A DNA stretch of 64,000 nucleotides from Macrocystis pyrifera (Eukaryota; Sar; Phaeophyceae; Laminariales; Laminariaceae), in contig JASSKH010000004.1 in assembly GCA_031763025.1 (NCBI GenBank), positions 2,852,001-2,916,000 on the forward strand. Direction: 5' to 3'. A program made the position numbers and the translations under genes. Below the pieces are notes generated by a model, which searched no databases, was not told where the DNA came from, and saw only the letters and a list, made by a program, of their open reading frames with translations. This document shows positions 35,063 through 47,315 of this stretch, one piece after another; positions within the stretch are counted from its first letter, which is position 1, and each line of letters starts with the position of its first letter.

Positions 35063-35386
35063 CACCAGAATGTTCGAGTTTTGTGGGGTGCGAGAACTTG
35101 TTTCATGAAAAAAAAACGCTTTTGGGCTGAGATGCACAGCTCCTCGCGTCAGTGGCCCGATAGTTATCATACAGTAGGTGTACCCTGCCGTAGAATGCCT
35201 TCACAGGCGTGTATGTGTGTCTTCATGGTGTATATTGTACCGATTTCATGATGTATGTTGTACCAGTGATGAACGGGAGCCCCATGAAGGTGGGGGTACC
35301 GAATCGATGGTATTCCCGCCCCCACGTACACCGCCGTTGTTTGTGGTGGGACGCTCCAGTATTTTTCTTTGGCATTTCCTGTGTGT
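35063..35386. repeat. Direct repeat copy 2 (~324 bp)
   Basis: Second copy of the 33124-33445 segment in the same orientation, about 1.9 kb away, with roughly ten differences by eye. The repeats do not start TG or end CA and I saw no element between them, so a plain segmental duplication is as likely as terminal repeats. Confidence 0.9.
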
Positions 35387-38294
35387 TTGTTCTTCGTCCC
35401 TGCTGTTGTCTGGTCATGTTTGCCACAGCCGGACGTAGTTATACCGGCAAACACCACCTTGTTCCCGGCACTGGTCCAATGGCCAGGGGTAAATATATTA
35501 CTTCCAATCAAAACAATCTTGTGAACAGAGCTCACCCTTCACGCCTGTCGCAATCGAAGCCGGGCTACGAGTTGCACCATGACAGTGATTGCCCAGCAAT
35601 CCCGATACTACTGCCGCTGAGCACAAACAGAGCTGAATGAGCATGCTAAGATTAAAATAAACAGGGTATTATACATGGTTGCAACCCTGTCGCCCAGGCA
35701 GCAGCTGCAGCAGCATCAAAACCCTTCGCGCGAGGTGACGCATCCGCAGTGTACTTTATGCGCCTAGTTAGTTGTATCAATGAGGATAGAGGGGCGTGGC
35801 TTGGGGCGCGGGAGGACGAATCCATGTATACCGACTCTGGATCACACCCACCATGATGACCAACCGCCACACAAGAAAACTTGATTCCTCCTCGGCCGTT
35901 TTGTAGCTGTTGCTGTTGCAGCAGGAGCAGTGCGGCTGGCACATCCAGCCAAGAGGATAGCAGTAGATACATGCCTGCTGTTGTCACCGTTTCCCTACAT
36001 CACCTCCGAGCACCGCCGTCTGTGTTAGTTTCCGGCGTGGACTGTTTGCATTTCGTATACTACCACCGATTATCTCCAGCAACTTCCTGTGTGATATGCT
36101 GCTACTACACGCTGCAGGAAAGGAACGGCAGTGTGATATCCGCACTCAGCCGAGGAGGCTGCAGTAGTACAGTAGTACGTTCCTGCTGTTGTCAAGGTTG
36201 GCCTACACCACTCACGGTGCTGTGTGCCTCCACCCCCGGAATAAATCACACTTTAATGACGGCACGGTCAGAGACAGGCCCGCCTAAGGTGGAAGAAACG
36301 AACCGGGTTCGAACCGTTCACGAAAATTTGATAAATAACTGTGGACAGGTGTTTCCTCTCGCTCTCCGGGGCGCCAAACAAGAATACCCCCATCCCTTGG
36401 AGGAGGGCCACGATCTTGGTTGATGTTCTCTGGGGCACCGGCACCTTGAAAATGCGTTTGTTTTAAGTCTGTGTATTTGCTGATTTTCCTGCATTTTCGT
36501 CGTTGACAGAATAATCACATTCTATTTTTGTCGGGTTTTCGTACCAACCTGAGGTGTTCACCCAGGTCGGCTTTTATGTTACTGTACTTATCTTACACCA
36601 CATACGTGAAGCTAGAAACGACACTCTCACATAGCTGACTTCTCTGGGATCTACAGTGGTAACTCGTAGTCACTAAACAGGCTGAACAGCGTCCCCATCG
36701 AAGAAACCAAACTCGAACCTGATGTTTACGCCACAGTATCAGTCCCGAAGATATTAGTTCTACGGGTAGTGGCAAGACATCCCTCATCAATTGGAAACCG
36801 ACACAACATCTAGATGCATAACAAGCTTGTCAGGATAAGGCGGCAAGAGAATCATGACCAGAGAACAATGTGCATACGTTTTCCCTATAGAATACCTGGT
36901 TTCACTCAAAAACAGCGTCTCGCTGTGGGTATTGAATTGTTGTCGTGCGTACCTCGAGTCGGGTGCCCTAATCGACGAATCGAAGCGAAAAGAGCCTATG
37001 CGTCCGGTGCGTCTCAGCGAAAAGCACATCGCGAGGTTCCAAGTCCACAAGTCGTTTAGATGCAGCGGTGTTCCGTTCTCTCCCGTCTTCAAGTCGAGCC
37101 CAACGTTACAGGGTGTTAAGATGAAGATGCATACAAACGTCCTCGTATCTGCACAGGAAGACATGTGTATACCAACCACAGTCATGTGCGTGACGGATGC
37201 ATGGCGTGCATGGTATCTGGTTAGAAAAAATAGATGGTATTCCCGCCGAGATACGTTAACCGGTGATGGTCACCTGAAGCGTATTCAAGTCGTGCTCTAA
37301 AGTGTTTCCATATCGCAGCGGTCCCTCTTTGATCTCACCCACTGAAGGTACTCCCCAATCGCATTCATTCGTTATCGTCAGGCATTGGTCCCAGTGTCCA
37401 CTTGGAGATGTTGGCAATCTGTTTCGCGGCTTGTGATCACGGGGCAAGAAAAGACTCTCCGAAGGACATGTAGGAAGGCGTCCCTAGAGCTCCTATCTCT
37501 CAATTGGGAAACGGCTTCAGAAACTTTGCTACGGCTGGGGTGCGGGGCGCCCGGGAAACGCAGCCCTTTCGTGGCGTGCCTCGGTATGATAAGAGTTTCC
37601 AGGAATGCACACACCCACGCCGTGCATGGTCACCAGTGTAAACAAAACTACCTAAACCCACATACAGCAATCTCGGATCTCACACTTCCCTGTAATACTG
37701 TAGATGTCCACACTGCACGAATATGATTTTTCCGCCCGTCATATGTTTACGCCCTGCCCAACAATCGGCTGGTAGTTTACACCGTGGGTGATCACACTAG
37801 TATCCTCAGCAGTCACATGTTATCCAACGAACGTCACATGTCACCCAACAAAATGAGCAAGACGTTCTCCTCCCGGTCCTTCACATGTACCTTTGGAACA
37901 GTGACACAACCAACTGAGAGCCACTGCTACCCTGCTGGTTCTCCTTTTGCTGCTTCTATTGTACTCAGAAGACAAGCCGAAACAATGGTCTCCTTCGCCC
38001 GGTGTCGAAGGTGCCCTCGACTGGACAACACTAAGAGCGCTTGTATATGTCGCGCTTTCTGTGTTGTCAGGGCGAAGGCACGTTTAATCCTCCTTCCGCT
38101 CGCGAAACGCCTAGGAGAAGAAGGCAAGTTCAACGTGGGTTTGAGCGAAATGCCGTTTCATCGGAAATTGAACGTACCTTCGCCTGGAAAACGCAGGAAG
38201 CGCATGTCGCGCTTTCTTCTTTGTCCAGGCGAAGGGACATCCCATCATGCGACTTCTTGTGCAGTGTCTAAAGAGACGAGTTGATATCACTCAG

Positions 38295-38555
38295 CTACTT
38301 CTTAGTCCTACGCGCGGAATCTAGGATTGTCAGACCATTGTCGAGAAGCGACAGTTGACGACGTATGCCCCTCCGCTTACGAAGAGTCCTGGAGTGCTCG
38401 GGGAACCATTTCTCAAGGTCTTCGCGGGTGGCTGTCTTCAGCATCCAGGGCACGAGTCCATCCCCCGAGCTGTCGCTGACAAGATGGTAGGCGAGCTCAA
38501 AAACAGCAGTAAACACTCGTTTGAAGACTCTTTCGCAGTAACCGAAAAGGCACGC
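38295..38555 (-). CDS. Dynamin-superfamily protein, C-terminal effector (GED-like) exon
   Basis: Minus-strand exon after an acceptor TTGCAACAG, open to a stop. It reads YCERVFKRVFTAVFELAYHL, then LKTATREDLEKWFPEH and SRTLRKRRGIRRQLSLL. In dynamin-like GTPases the C-terminal effector region has exactly this order: an amphipathic helix around 'YFxIVRxxxxDxVP-xxxxHLV', then a short acidic segment and a final RRxxLxxxLxxL helix. The exon lies about 0.45 kb downstream of the stalk exon on the same strand. Linker sequence between the two was not identified. Confidence 0.5.
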   Translation of the reverse strand, partial: ACLFGYCERVFKRVFTAVFELAYHLVSDSSGDGLVPWMLKTATREDLEKWFPEHSRTLRKRRGIRRQLSLLDNGLTILDSARRTKK

Positions 38556-39013
38556 CTGTTGCAAAACATTGCGACGGGAGGGTTTGTCTGGTTAATTGCA
38601 GCAATCTGCTACTGCACGTTCGCGAAAAAAGTGTGAAAGAGCCTAAGAATGAATTCCAGTCCCTGAACGAGCGTTTTTAGTGTCTACTGCGACATCACGT
38701 ATGTAGAGCAGAGTGTCGCTACAGTAGGCCTTGTATAAAAAAACGGAACGCAGCGATACGTGTAATGTCGTTACTTTCGCACCCCGTATTCAAAGGACGT
38801 ACAGCCAACCGACCGGGTATGAGAGGCGCATATAGGGTAAGTTTAATGCCGGATGACACTGTATTGGTTGGTTGCTGTGGGCGCTTCGCGACACTGCAAC
38901 CTGAATGCTTCGGATGTCCTGATCCTTTGCGCTGCCACAGGCGGTCTGTGTTTGAACGGACACCTCGGATCCGCTCCGTATCTCTCTCTTCGTGTGTACC
39001 ATGTGACAAACAC

Positions 39014-39392
39014 CGGCGATAGATGTTGTGTACGCGGGATGGGTGACCACCCAGTCGAGCTCGGCCTTGACCGCGTTTGACACTGCCTTCACCGTTCTCT
39101 CTTCCTTGTCCTCCATGTACTCTTGCACCAGGCTCTTGACCTTGTCGAGCAGGGCTGGATAATCCTCACAGGTGTCTTCGAGCAGAGTTTGAAGAACGGA
39201 CTGCATGTAAGTCCTCACGCGGCCCACCATGTTGTGAGAGCGAGACTCAAGATGGCCAGAGAACGCCTTCCGAAACAAGAGGCTGAAAACCTGGCCGGGT
39301 GGTTGATCGGACGGCGACCTTCCATCCACAAGCGCTAGAGCCTCGCGTATCGTCTCGAAGTACTCGCCACTGAGAAAGTCGGGCTTCACATC
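39014..39392 (-). CDS. Dynamin-superfamily protein, stalk exon
   Basis: Minus-strand exon with a strong acceptor (TTTCTTTGCCTCGTGCAG) before DVKPDFLSGEYFETIREAL. It continues through HLESRSHNMVGRVRTYMQSV and VKSLVQEYMEDKEERTVKAV to AELDWVVTHPAYT. The ending mirrors the dynamin stalk signature in which a long helix ends 'xELxYINTxHPxF'. The donor end is uncertain; GCCG|GTGTTT at 39014 is one choice. Dynamin-like proteins are membrane-remodelling GTPases. No GTPase domain was found upstream on this strand before the retroelement at 42.98 kb, so the gene is partial, pseudogenic, or has its 5' exons beyond that element. Confidence 0.6.
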
Positions 39393-42300
39393 CTGCACGA
39401 GGCAAAGAAAATAGAATGACGGGGGTCCTGAAGTGGGGAGATCAAGTCTCGAGCATATGAATGCATTCACAGAAACCATGCATCGTGCTTTCTGGGTGAT
39501 AAGATAGTTCAGCTATCCCTATAGGATACCCGTTATCTCGCAGCAGTATATTTGTAACTGTCAACTTATGTGTGGTGGTAGGTGTTGGATAGTAGTGGAC
39601 AGTATCGACGATTGTTGTTGTGTCATCGCCATAATCATAAGAATATGCAGCCCAACGACGTACGTACTCGTGTACTCGTATACACCAGGTAATATGAGTA
39701 AGAAGCAAGACACAGGAGTCAGGAAAAAACGTATAGCGTACGAGTATGTCGTGATGTTTAAGAAGCCCGACGACGACCACCATCACACTGTTTCCGCCAC
39801 TACCAGACTTCGCTTCTAGATCCAGCCGGAAGTCGAACTATGTCCCTTCCTGCTTCTGCGCGGTTCGGACTAGCGCTATCCCCCCCCTCGGCCCGTCACT
39901 GCTGTTACTGCTGGTGTAGAAATTTCAAAGGAAAATAGGAGACACACGGCCACTATTGTTCCACCGCCACGACCACACAACATCACCACCACCACCACCA
40001 GGCGTCGGGTCAAGCCCTCTCTCCAGTCTACTTATCTTCCGTACTGCTTAGCCCACCACTGAGTGCGGGCGGCTGTTGGTTGTTCAGCTGTTGTGTTGTT
40101 CTCTGCACAAGCGGTTTCAAAAGCTGAGCATCTGCCCTGTACAACGTAGCAACTGGTATGCGTTGCCTATACGACGTACGACTGTGCATAGGTACGAGCA
40201 TTGCCCGGCCGGCTTCTGGGCAAGCTCCTTGATACCATAACGGTACAGTATACCACTGTGTACATGGTATCAAACTCGTACTAATCTAGAGGCATACCGA
40301 ATAGGGTACGCCGTAGGACTACTGGGTGAAACGACATTTTTGTTTTACGGTTGATTGCTAGGTTTCCTTCCGGCACGATGCAAGAATGACCTGTGAACCT
40401 TTTGCTGCAGTATTTTTCCCTTCCGTCACAATGCTGCACCCTCGTAAATACTACGAGTACACGTCCACACCTTCGTCACCGGAGACTGACGTGGTGGTGA
40501 CGCGTTTCACAGGTTCGTTCTCTCCTAGAACCGGCTCGCGACTTCAGATGCTTGCGGAAAACAGGTTCGCTGGAAGCCGAAACTATGCTGGCTCTACCGG
40601 TGCCCTGCCCCGGTCGAGGCCAGTTTCCCTGCGCGCCATGTGCGCGGAGCTTTGGCGGTTCGCGGTTCGGGCGGGAACCCGAACGGTTTCTTCCCGGGGG
40701 GCGACGCCCTGAGCACAGAATCAGTGTTGACAGTAGAGTAGAAATAAATTGAGTACAAAAGGGGGTTTCACCGCAGCGGGCTGACACCCGCCTGCGGCTC
40801 CGCGCGTGCTCTCAGTGGTCAGGGTGTAGAACAAACGAGGCCGCAAGTACGACAGTGCTGCCATCAGGCGGAGATCAAGATTGTTTCAGGATTGAATGAG
40901 GTTTGTTGAGCCGAAAACTAAGAACAGGTCCCTCCTACGGCGTTATATAGAGTTTTACGCGTGGATAGGCTGTAATCACCATAGAGCTCTGTATGTGTCC
41001 GTCTTTATACGGTGCAAAGCAGAGAATATCTTCGCCCCGTCCCTCTGTTTTGGGCCATTCGACGTGTATTTGTTTGTGGGGGGCGTCTCGCGGCCATAAC
41101 AACAGGTTGCCTTGATCGTCATCACCGTAGCGCTCAGCCGTGCGCTGTGCTTTCTCTTTTTCCAGGCCGGCTCCTAACTTGTCATCGAAGGTCAAAATGA
41201 TGATGAACAGAGAGTCCACCAACTGCATCTACTTTGATCCGGTTCCCCTGTAGTACTATTGTAGCACACTATCGATTAAGAGTGTATTTGCAAATATACT
41301 GAGGACAACGACGACTGGAAGAAGTGGTTGCCGTGTGTAAAGGCCGTTGAGTCGAGCGCCCCGCACTTTGTTTGTTCACGCACGCCGTTTGTCACTGAGA
41401 AGATATGCCTCGTTCTGTTACACTCTGTCTCAATACAGATATGAACGAATCATGGCATACATCATGTGTCCGCTTGTTGCACGCTTGTCTTGTCATCCAC
41501 TGCACACTCTTATAGTGTCGCATGATCGAAGCATTGCTCCTCCATGTCTATTTGTGACACTTATGTCAGTCAACTCGTCGCTTGCAGTCCAACACATGGT
41601 TTTGTCTTTAACAATATCTGATGTGTTTGGATGCGACCCTCAAGCAGCTTAATACTGTGGAAAGCGGTTTACTTTGTTGTAATTTTGTCACCGCCCAAGT
41701 GATTTTAAACTACACTTGAATTCTGATTCGGTCTCGAACACCCATCAGATGACAAGCGCAGCTTAAATATCCAAAGTGTCCTTGTCACAGTATTAAATAC
41801 TTGATATTGTCTCCGTCAGGTATGTCGTCAGATTGTGTTTCAGCACTCGCGACCCTGTTACGACTGTCGAGACTTCAGCCATGTTGTCCACACGACGAGT
41901 AAATACTCAGCCGTGTAACGTGCGTCTTCTTAGCATACTGTGATAATAAATCCCGGGATACTCTACTGTCGTTGCTCACGCACGTTTATGTCCAGGATCA
42001 ATAATTCATTGTCTCTTGTCGTAATCCACCAGCTGGCCAGCCACAGTGCGATGTGTATTGAACATATCGTCTGTGAAAACGGATTACTCTTTTGTCATCG
42101 CTTACCATTTTTCTGTCCGATCCTATGTCCGGATATACATCCGACTGTCTACGGTACTGCAGCAGATTTGTCTGTCCTGCTGTTATGTCATCATTTACTA
42201 TGATATGTCTGGCAATTATATATTATGTTGCCTTGTCAAAATGAGTGTGTATAACTCTAGGCTTTTTTTAGCGAATCGCCTTTTGAGGAATACAATGTCG

Positions 42301-42982
42301 ACTAGTAGACGTGTTGTCACCCTTTGTCTCTGGTTCCATTGCTTTCGAGTTTTGGTGGAGTTCGAGCTCTATAACCACTAAAACTGGGGGGTGATGTGGA
42401 TACCATGTCCCCGGAACCAACACGCCTACCCAAATAGTCGAAATCCCCGCATCCTTCGAGAAAGCTCTTCCAGAAGCTTTGCTCGGCGAACTCGGGAGAT
42501 TGTCATGTCTGGATCTCGCCACGGAGCCTTCTCCTTCACGTTCCGATGACGGATCCTCAGCGGCGGCTATTCTGCCTAGCGGATTCTCCGCAGCGGGACA
42601 TAGCAAGGCCCCGCTGAACTGTCCTTTGACCCGAGTACCGCGAGAGCAACGATGATTGCTCGCCCCTCGGCTCTCACTCCTCATATCTCCCTGTCTGATC
42701 TTGTCATCGGGCTGCTGTCTCAGCCCGAGCTGTCCTACACTCTAACCGTCGTAGTTCAACATTAAGAACACTCTGCTAACGCAGAGAGACGTGGGATCAC
42801 GCCCCACCGGCGGTATCGACTACGAATCTTATCGAATGTAAGTGGTTTTTAGTATGGTTTGGTTCTAATTGTGAATAATTCTTCCGCGGATGAGCCGCTG
42901 CCGTTTTTTTGTTACTTCTGTTTGTTTAGATATTATTTTATAAGGCTTTTTGTGTAGATTCGAAAGTATTGTTTACGAGGTA
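39393..42982. other. Region without a firm gene call, upstream of the dynamin-like exons
   Basis: I searched the minus strand here for GxxxxGKS, DxPG and TKxD motifs of the missing GTPase domain and saw none. A minus-strand frame at about 41100-41228 (LVDSLFIIILTFDDKLGAGL) is exon-like but unassigned. Near 42,392 the word ACTGGGGGG|TGATGTGGATACC resembles a polypurine tract followed by an LTR start. Confidence 0.35.
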
Positions 42983-43353
42983 TGTGGGGAGGACCCCCAG
43001 GTTCGACTCGGCATCTGAGGCACTTCCCTTGCTTAGAGAGTGTAGCGTGTAGGACACGCCAGGTTTTGGTTAGGATCGGTACGGACGATCTCACGAACAA
43101 CCATCAACGATGATGGAAGAGGAAGAGAGAGTGTGTGCGAGGCACGGGCCTTGCATTCCAATCCGCAGTGACTACTTGTCACGGGACAATGTCACTGCTG
43201 ACGACATCTCTGCTGACGACAACAAAGAGTCATGGAATATGGATGACCACAGTCGTACAATAAGATATACCGATATCTACGACCTCGGCGAACGGTGGGA
43301 CCTCCGCGGGACAATACCCATGCGGCGGTCTGGTCGAGAACCTGGAACCCACA
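42983..43353 (-). repeat. Left LTR (3' LTR of the minus-strand element)
   Basis: Begins TGTGGGGAGGACCCCCAG and ends GAACCTGGAACCCACA, with matching TGTGGG/CCCACA ends. Nearly identical to 51249-51623. Confidence 0.9.
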
Positions 43354-43679
43354 TCGCCCCCCAATGTTTGAACGCGTAATACTTGAGAACCCAGTACCGC
43401 TCTTTGAACATTTATGAAGAGTGACAGGTTTGTGGCTTTCTACCATTCAAGGCATTGTACAGCAGTAGTTGATGTATAAGCTTTGCACTTTTTCATCTAG
43501 TCATGTCACCCCTTGCGTAGTAAAAACCACGGGCTTGTATGATCATGATTTGATTTGCTAGTGTCAGTCATATACTACGAAATATCAACTACAAGTGGGA
43601 TATGTTTATGTCCTTCGCATGCGCGCTTGCATGGTTCAGGATTAACATACACAACGAAAATTAAACCTGTTATAACGCA

Positions 43680-44453
43680 CGATGGCATACGAAACCACGT
43701 GTAACGAACGATGGGATAAAAATTCATGTATCAGGTATACAATGGTATACGAAACCACGTATGACGAGTGAGTTATGGTATAGAAAACCATGAATAATAC
43801 AATGGTATACGAAACCATGTATAACAAGTGATGGTATACAAAACCATGTACACTATGATGTACGGAATCATGTATACTTACGATGGTATACAAAACCATG
43901 TGTACTATGGTGCACGGAACCACGTATACTTACGATGGTATACAAAACCATGTGCACTATGGTGTACGGAACCATGTACACTTACGATGGTATAAAAAAC
44001 CATGTATACTATGGTGTACGGAACCATGTATATTAATGATGGTATACAAAACCGTGTATACTATGGTGTACGGAACCATGTATACGTAATGATATACAAA
44101 ACCATTCATGATATGGTATACGAAACCATTCATACCATGGTATACTGACGCATGTATTTGTGTTATGGTATACGGAACCATGTGTACATAGTGATGATAT
44201 ACGAACTCAATCATTCTATTTTCTGGATGTATGTTGTATGGTGTACGAAACCATGAAAACATAATGATGGTATATACGGAACCATCTATACAATGGATAT
44301 ACGAAACCATGTATTTTGAATGATTGATGGTATACTTAACCATTGTATATAATCTTGCATCACTAACAATGGTATACGAAACCATTCATACCCAACGATG
44401 GTATGGTGCCTTATTAATGGTACACGAAACCATTCATATCGAACAATGATATG
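43680..44453. repeat. Tandem array of ATGGT-ACCAT palindromic units
   Basis: More than 20 diverged units of about 33-40 bp, most built around ATGGTATACGAAACCAT, where ATGGT pairs with ACCAT across a 7-nt loop that includes TATAC. The array lies inside the LTR element near its 3' end. The minus-strand frames rich in HGFVYHH and MVSYTIV words are translations of the repeat. Confidence 0.85.
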
Positions 44454-45704
44454 TGCCTTTGACGACATTCCAGCTTTTCTCGACGTTTCACAGTGTGTAT
44501 GTGGAACGATTGCTTGCAAGCTTTGGTACACACAAACTGAAGAGAAACAAATGTACTGAATGACAATTTTGTCAGAGGGCTTTGCATGCAGGGTGCGCAA
44601 CAAACGATACGAACGTTTAGGTTGATCAACCATTTTTTTAAAACGATTAAAAAAAATAAGCAATAAAATCTGCATGTCTTGACAACGGTGTGGTTGTGAC
44701 AATAACGGTGCAGTATAACGGACTGCAGGTGCATGGTGAACGATACGACGACAACATGTCTCCTCAGTCAGACAAGGCATCATCGACTTTTTGAGCAAGT
44801 ACATGTTTGCGATTCAGTGAAAACAATGGAATCGACTTATAACAAGTTGATAGCACGAACTATCTATACAGTTGACGATCTGTACAAGAGACATTCGGAC
44901 AGTCATTGACAATTGACTGCAGACAGAGCACTCACGAAAATGCAGTAAAACAAGCGGGGACTCATAATGTGCCCGAGGATATATGACTTTGGATTGTGCA
45001 ACTCACGCGCACGGTTGCCTCTCCTCGGTCAAATCCAACGGAACGATTCCGACACTAGAGAATACATTATCCATGTATCCAGGAATCCCTAGTGTCTCGC
45101 ACAAAGAGACTGATGGAAAGAACACCGTGTCTCTTCCACCTAAAACGATTAAGAAAACGTTCATTACTTGATTGAATAACCACACACACGTGCATACTTT
45201 AAAGTATATGGGCACTGTGCGCGGCTATTGTAGTCAAATAACCCAATAATAACGCACAAGTGTATACTCTTGGTATATGCACACCCTTGCATAACTACTA
45301 GTTGAACGCTTTATTCCCACTTGTACGTCTCAAACTCTATAGCAAATGACCACGAATAAAATGCTATCATTTCGCGCGTGGGGCACATTCACACGAAGTA
45401 ACAAAACACAATCCACACTGGTATCTCAACGATATACCGGGACACTGGCTGTTGGGGTTCAGCATTTAGGTGCCTGACCATGACTTGGTTCGTGGGCACT
45501 ACTCCACAAACGATATCTCCCAAGCATCCACAAGACAACTGCACGTGAGGTTGCGAATCACGTGTTAAACGACCCACTAAGGATCAAACGATATCTGGCC
45601 AGATATTTATATGGTAGTGGGGTGTGGTGCGACGGTCCCGACTACAAGTACTCCCAGGGCTATAGCGACGTCGACAACGAACTATACTGGGGCTTGTGTC
45701 AGGG

Positions 45705-47150
45705 TTACGAGGCGACGACGTCTCGCTTACGTTTGGGACGATCAAATGCATGCGGATCTTCAGCTAGGATCCTCGTACGATACGCTCTGATCATCTTGTG
45801 GCACGATGTTGCCACGTCTCCAAATACCAAAACTAGACGGTTATCTTTCACGAGAAAGTGATATTGGAAATTAGTCGGCGAGGCTTTACCAAGGCCACGC
45901 TTATGACTTTCAATAGCTTCAATAGCATACGGGCCGATGTGCACGGTGAGCACAGAGCCGTCTAAGTCAGGTAGCGGCAACGTTGTTCTCACAAGGAACT
46001 CGTCCAGTGCTGTAAAATCCGGTACTGAGTTAGACGCGTCATTATGGTATGCCTTCATACGACCAAAATGAACTGATGTTTCCGCAAGTTCGCCATCTCT
46101 CGCAACACGATAAATTACGGGTGATAGTTGGGAACGAACAGTAAATGGACCACGCCAGGGACTAATAAGTTTGGGGTTCGGTCCATCAGCAACGGTATAG
46201 GGGCGGTGTACGAACACCTGATCTCCCTGCTGATATTGCGGAAAGGACAATTTCTCGTTAGTTTCTGTCTGCTTGTCGGTACGTTCCTGTAAATTGCGAC
46301 GAGCAATTTCGTAAGCGAGTTGCAGGTTTTCAATGGTACGACGGGAGTATTCCAATCGTGTTCCAGAACCAGACGTACACGGGACGCCGAGAATAATGTC
46401 AACGGTTAACGAAGCTCTACGGCCGAGCATTAAAAAATGTGGGGTGTCTTCGAGCGTTTTGTTATAGGCTGTGTTGTGCGCGAGCTGAATAAACGGGAGT
46501 AATTCTGCCCAATTGTCGTATTTAACGTTTACGTACATCGCCAACATGTTGTGCAAGGTACTACGCACACGCTCTAAGACGGGGTTGCTTTGTGGGCGGT
46601 ACGCTGACGTGCGCGTCTTTTTGAACCCATACCTGTATACGGCTTGCAACTCCTTGACAAGTTCATTCTCAAACTCGCTACCTTGGTCCGAATGCAAAGT
46701 TTCCGGAGCAGAGACAACGGAGAAAACGTGTTCTCGAAGAACTCGGGCGATTGTGGGGGTTGATTAGTCACTAATCGCGACCATCACGAGAAAATGAGTC
46801 ATGTGGTCAATCACGGACATGATGTACTTCGAGTAATTCGACGACGATTTTACTCGACCAGGCCAGGGTGTACACATGAAACGGACGGAAAAAAGACGAT
46901 GCTCAGAATGTACGTCAGAGGACAGTAATACGTCTCGCAATGTTGGTTCGAAAAATAGCATCGAATTGCGTGGTTTCATCTTTGTACATAGACAGCCACT
47001 GAACCACGGTCTCGGGTATAATGAGCGTAGCTTTCGAAGCTAGATGACCACCGAACGCTGGTAGATCACGGTACGGGTCATTCCCGGAGAGTGGTGGGTG
47101 CACGATTTGGTCACCGAACGAACTGCTCTCTTGCAGATATATACGCATAT
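45705..47150 (-). mobile_element. Integrase region of the Ty3/gypsy-type element (fossil)
   Basis: The minus strand encodes the integrase core (SDQGSEFENELVKELQ, then TSAYRPQSNPVLERV and NWAELLPFIQLAHNTAYNK) and the C-terminal part of gypsy integrases (QYQQGDQVFVHRP, SPWRGPFTV). Weaker core sequence extends upstream towards 47150. After the usual integrase end a tail with YAIEAIESHKRG and FQYHFLVKDN is faintly chromodomain-like. The region belongs to a broken element. Confidence 0.8.
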
Positions 47151-47315
47151 AACGATTGGAATAGTGCGTTCAAACGTTTGTGGCTCATCGAGTACTAGAT
47201 TTAGTCGTTGGAAACGGGAACGGTAACAACTGTTTTCACCTATTCGATGTACGGATCGAACTCAACACATTGTTCTTCCAGAAACATTCTGGGGTTCATC
47301 AACGAAAACACGGAA

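Larger units (their letters stand above)
31867..38294. other. Region without a recognisable gene
   Basis: The 3' UTR of gene 1 must begin here, but no clear polyadenylation signal was assigned. The rest contains the duplicated ~323-bp segment, a small tandem repeat and many short open frames without domain similarity. An isolated TGSGKTSL-like word near 36,750 is not supported by surrounding P-loop protein sequence. Confidence 0.45.

Noticed and set aside
36300-36330. GGTTCGAACC resembling a tRNA B box
   Set aside because: There is no matching A box at the right distance and no acceptor stem. The word is palindromic by chance.
36730-36800. Plus-strand word STGSGKTSLINW resembling a P-loop
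   Set aside because: There is no preceding hydrophobic strand and no other NTPase motif nearby, and the frame stops after a few residues.
36854-37300. Overlapping plus and minus open frames of 130-150 residues
   Set aside because: Both strands are open, neither resembles a known protein, and no splice context singles one out.
40935-41228. Minus-strand frame with LVDSLFIIILTFDDKLGAGL
   Set aside because: Exon-like and upstream of the dynamin exons, but it shows no GTPase or stalk motif and could not be joined in phase with confidence.
43642-44385. Minus-strand frames rich in VYHH and MVSYTIV
   Set aside because: They are translations of the ATGGT-ACCAT tandem array, with period-linked similarity only.
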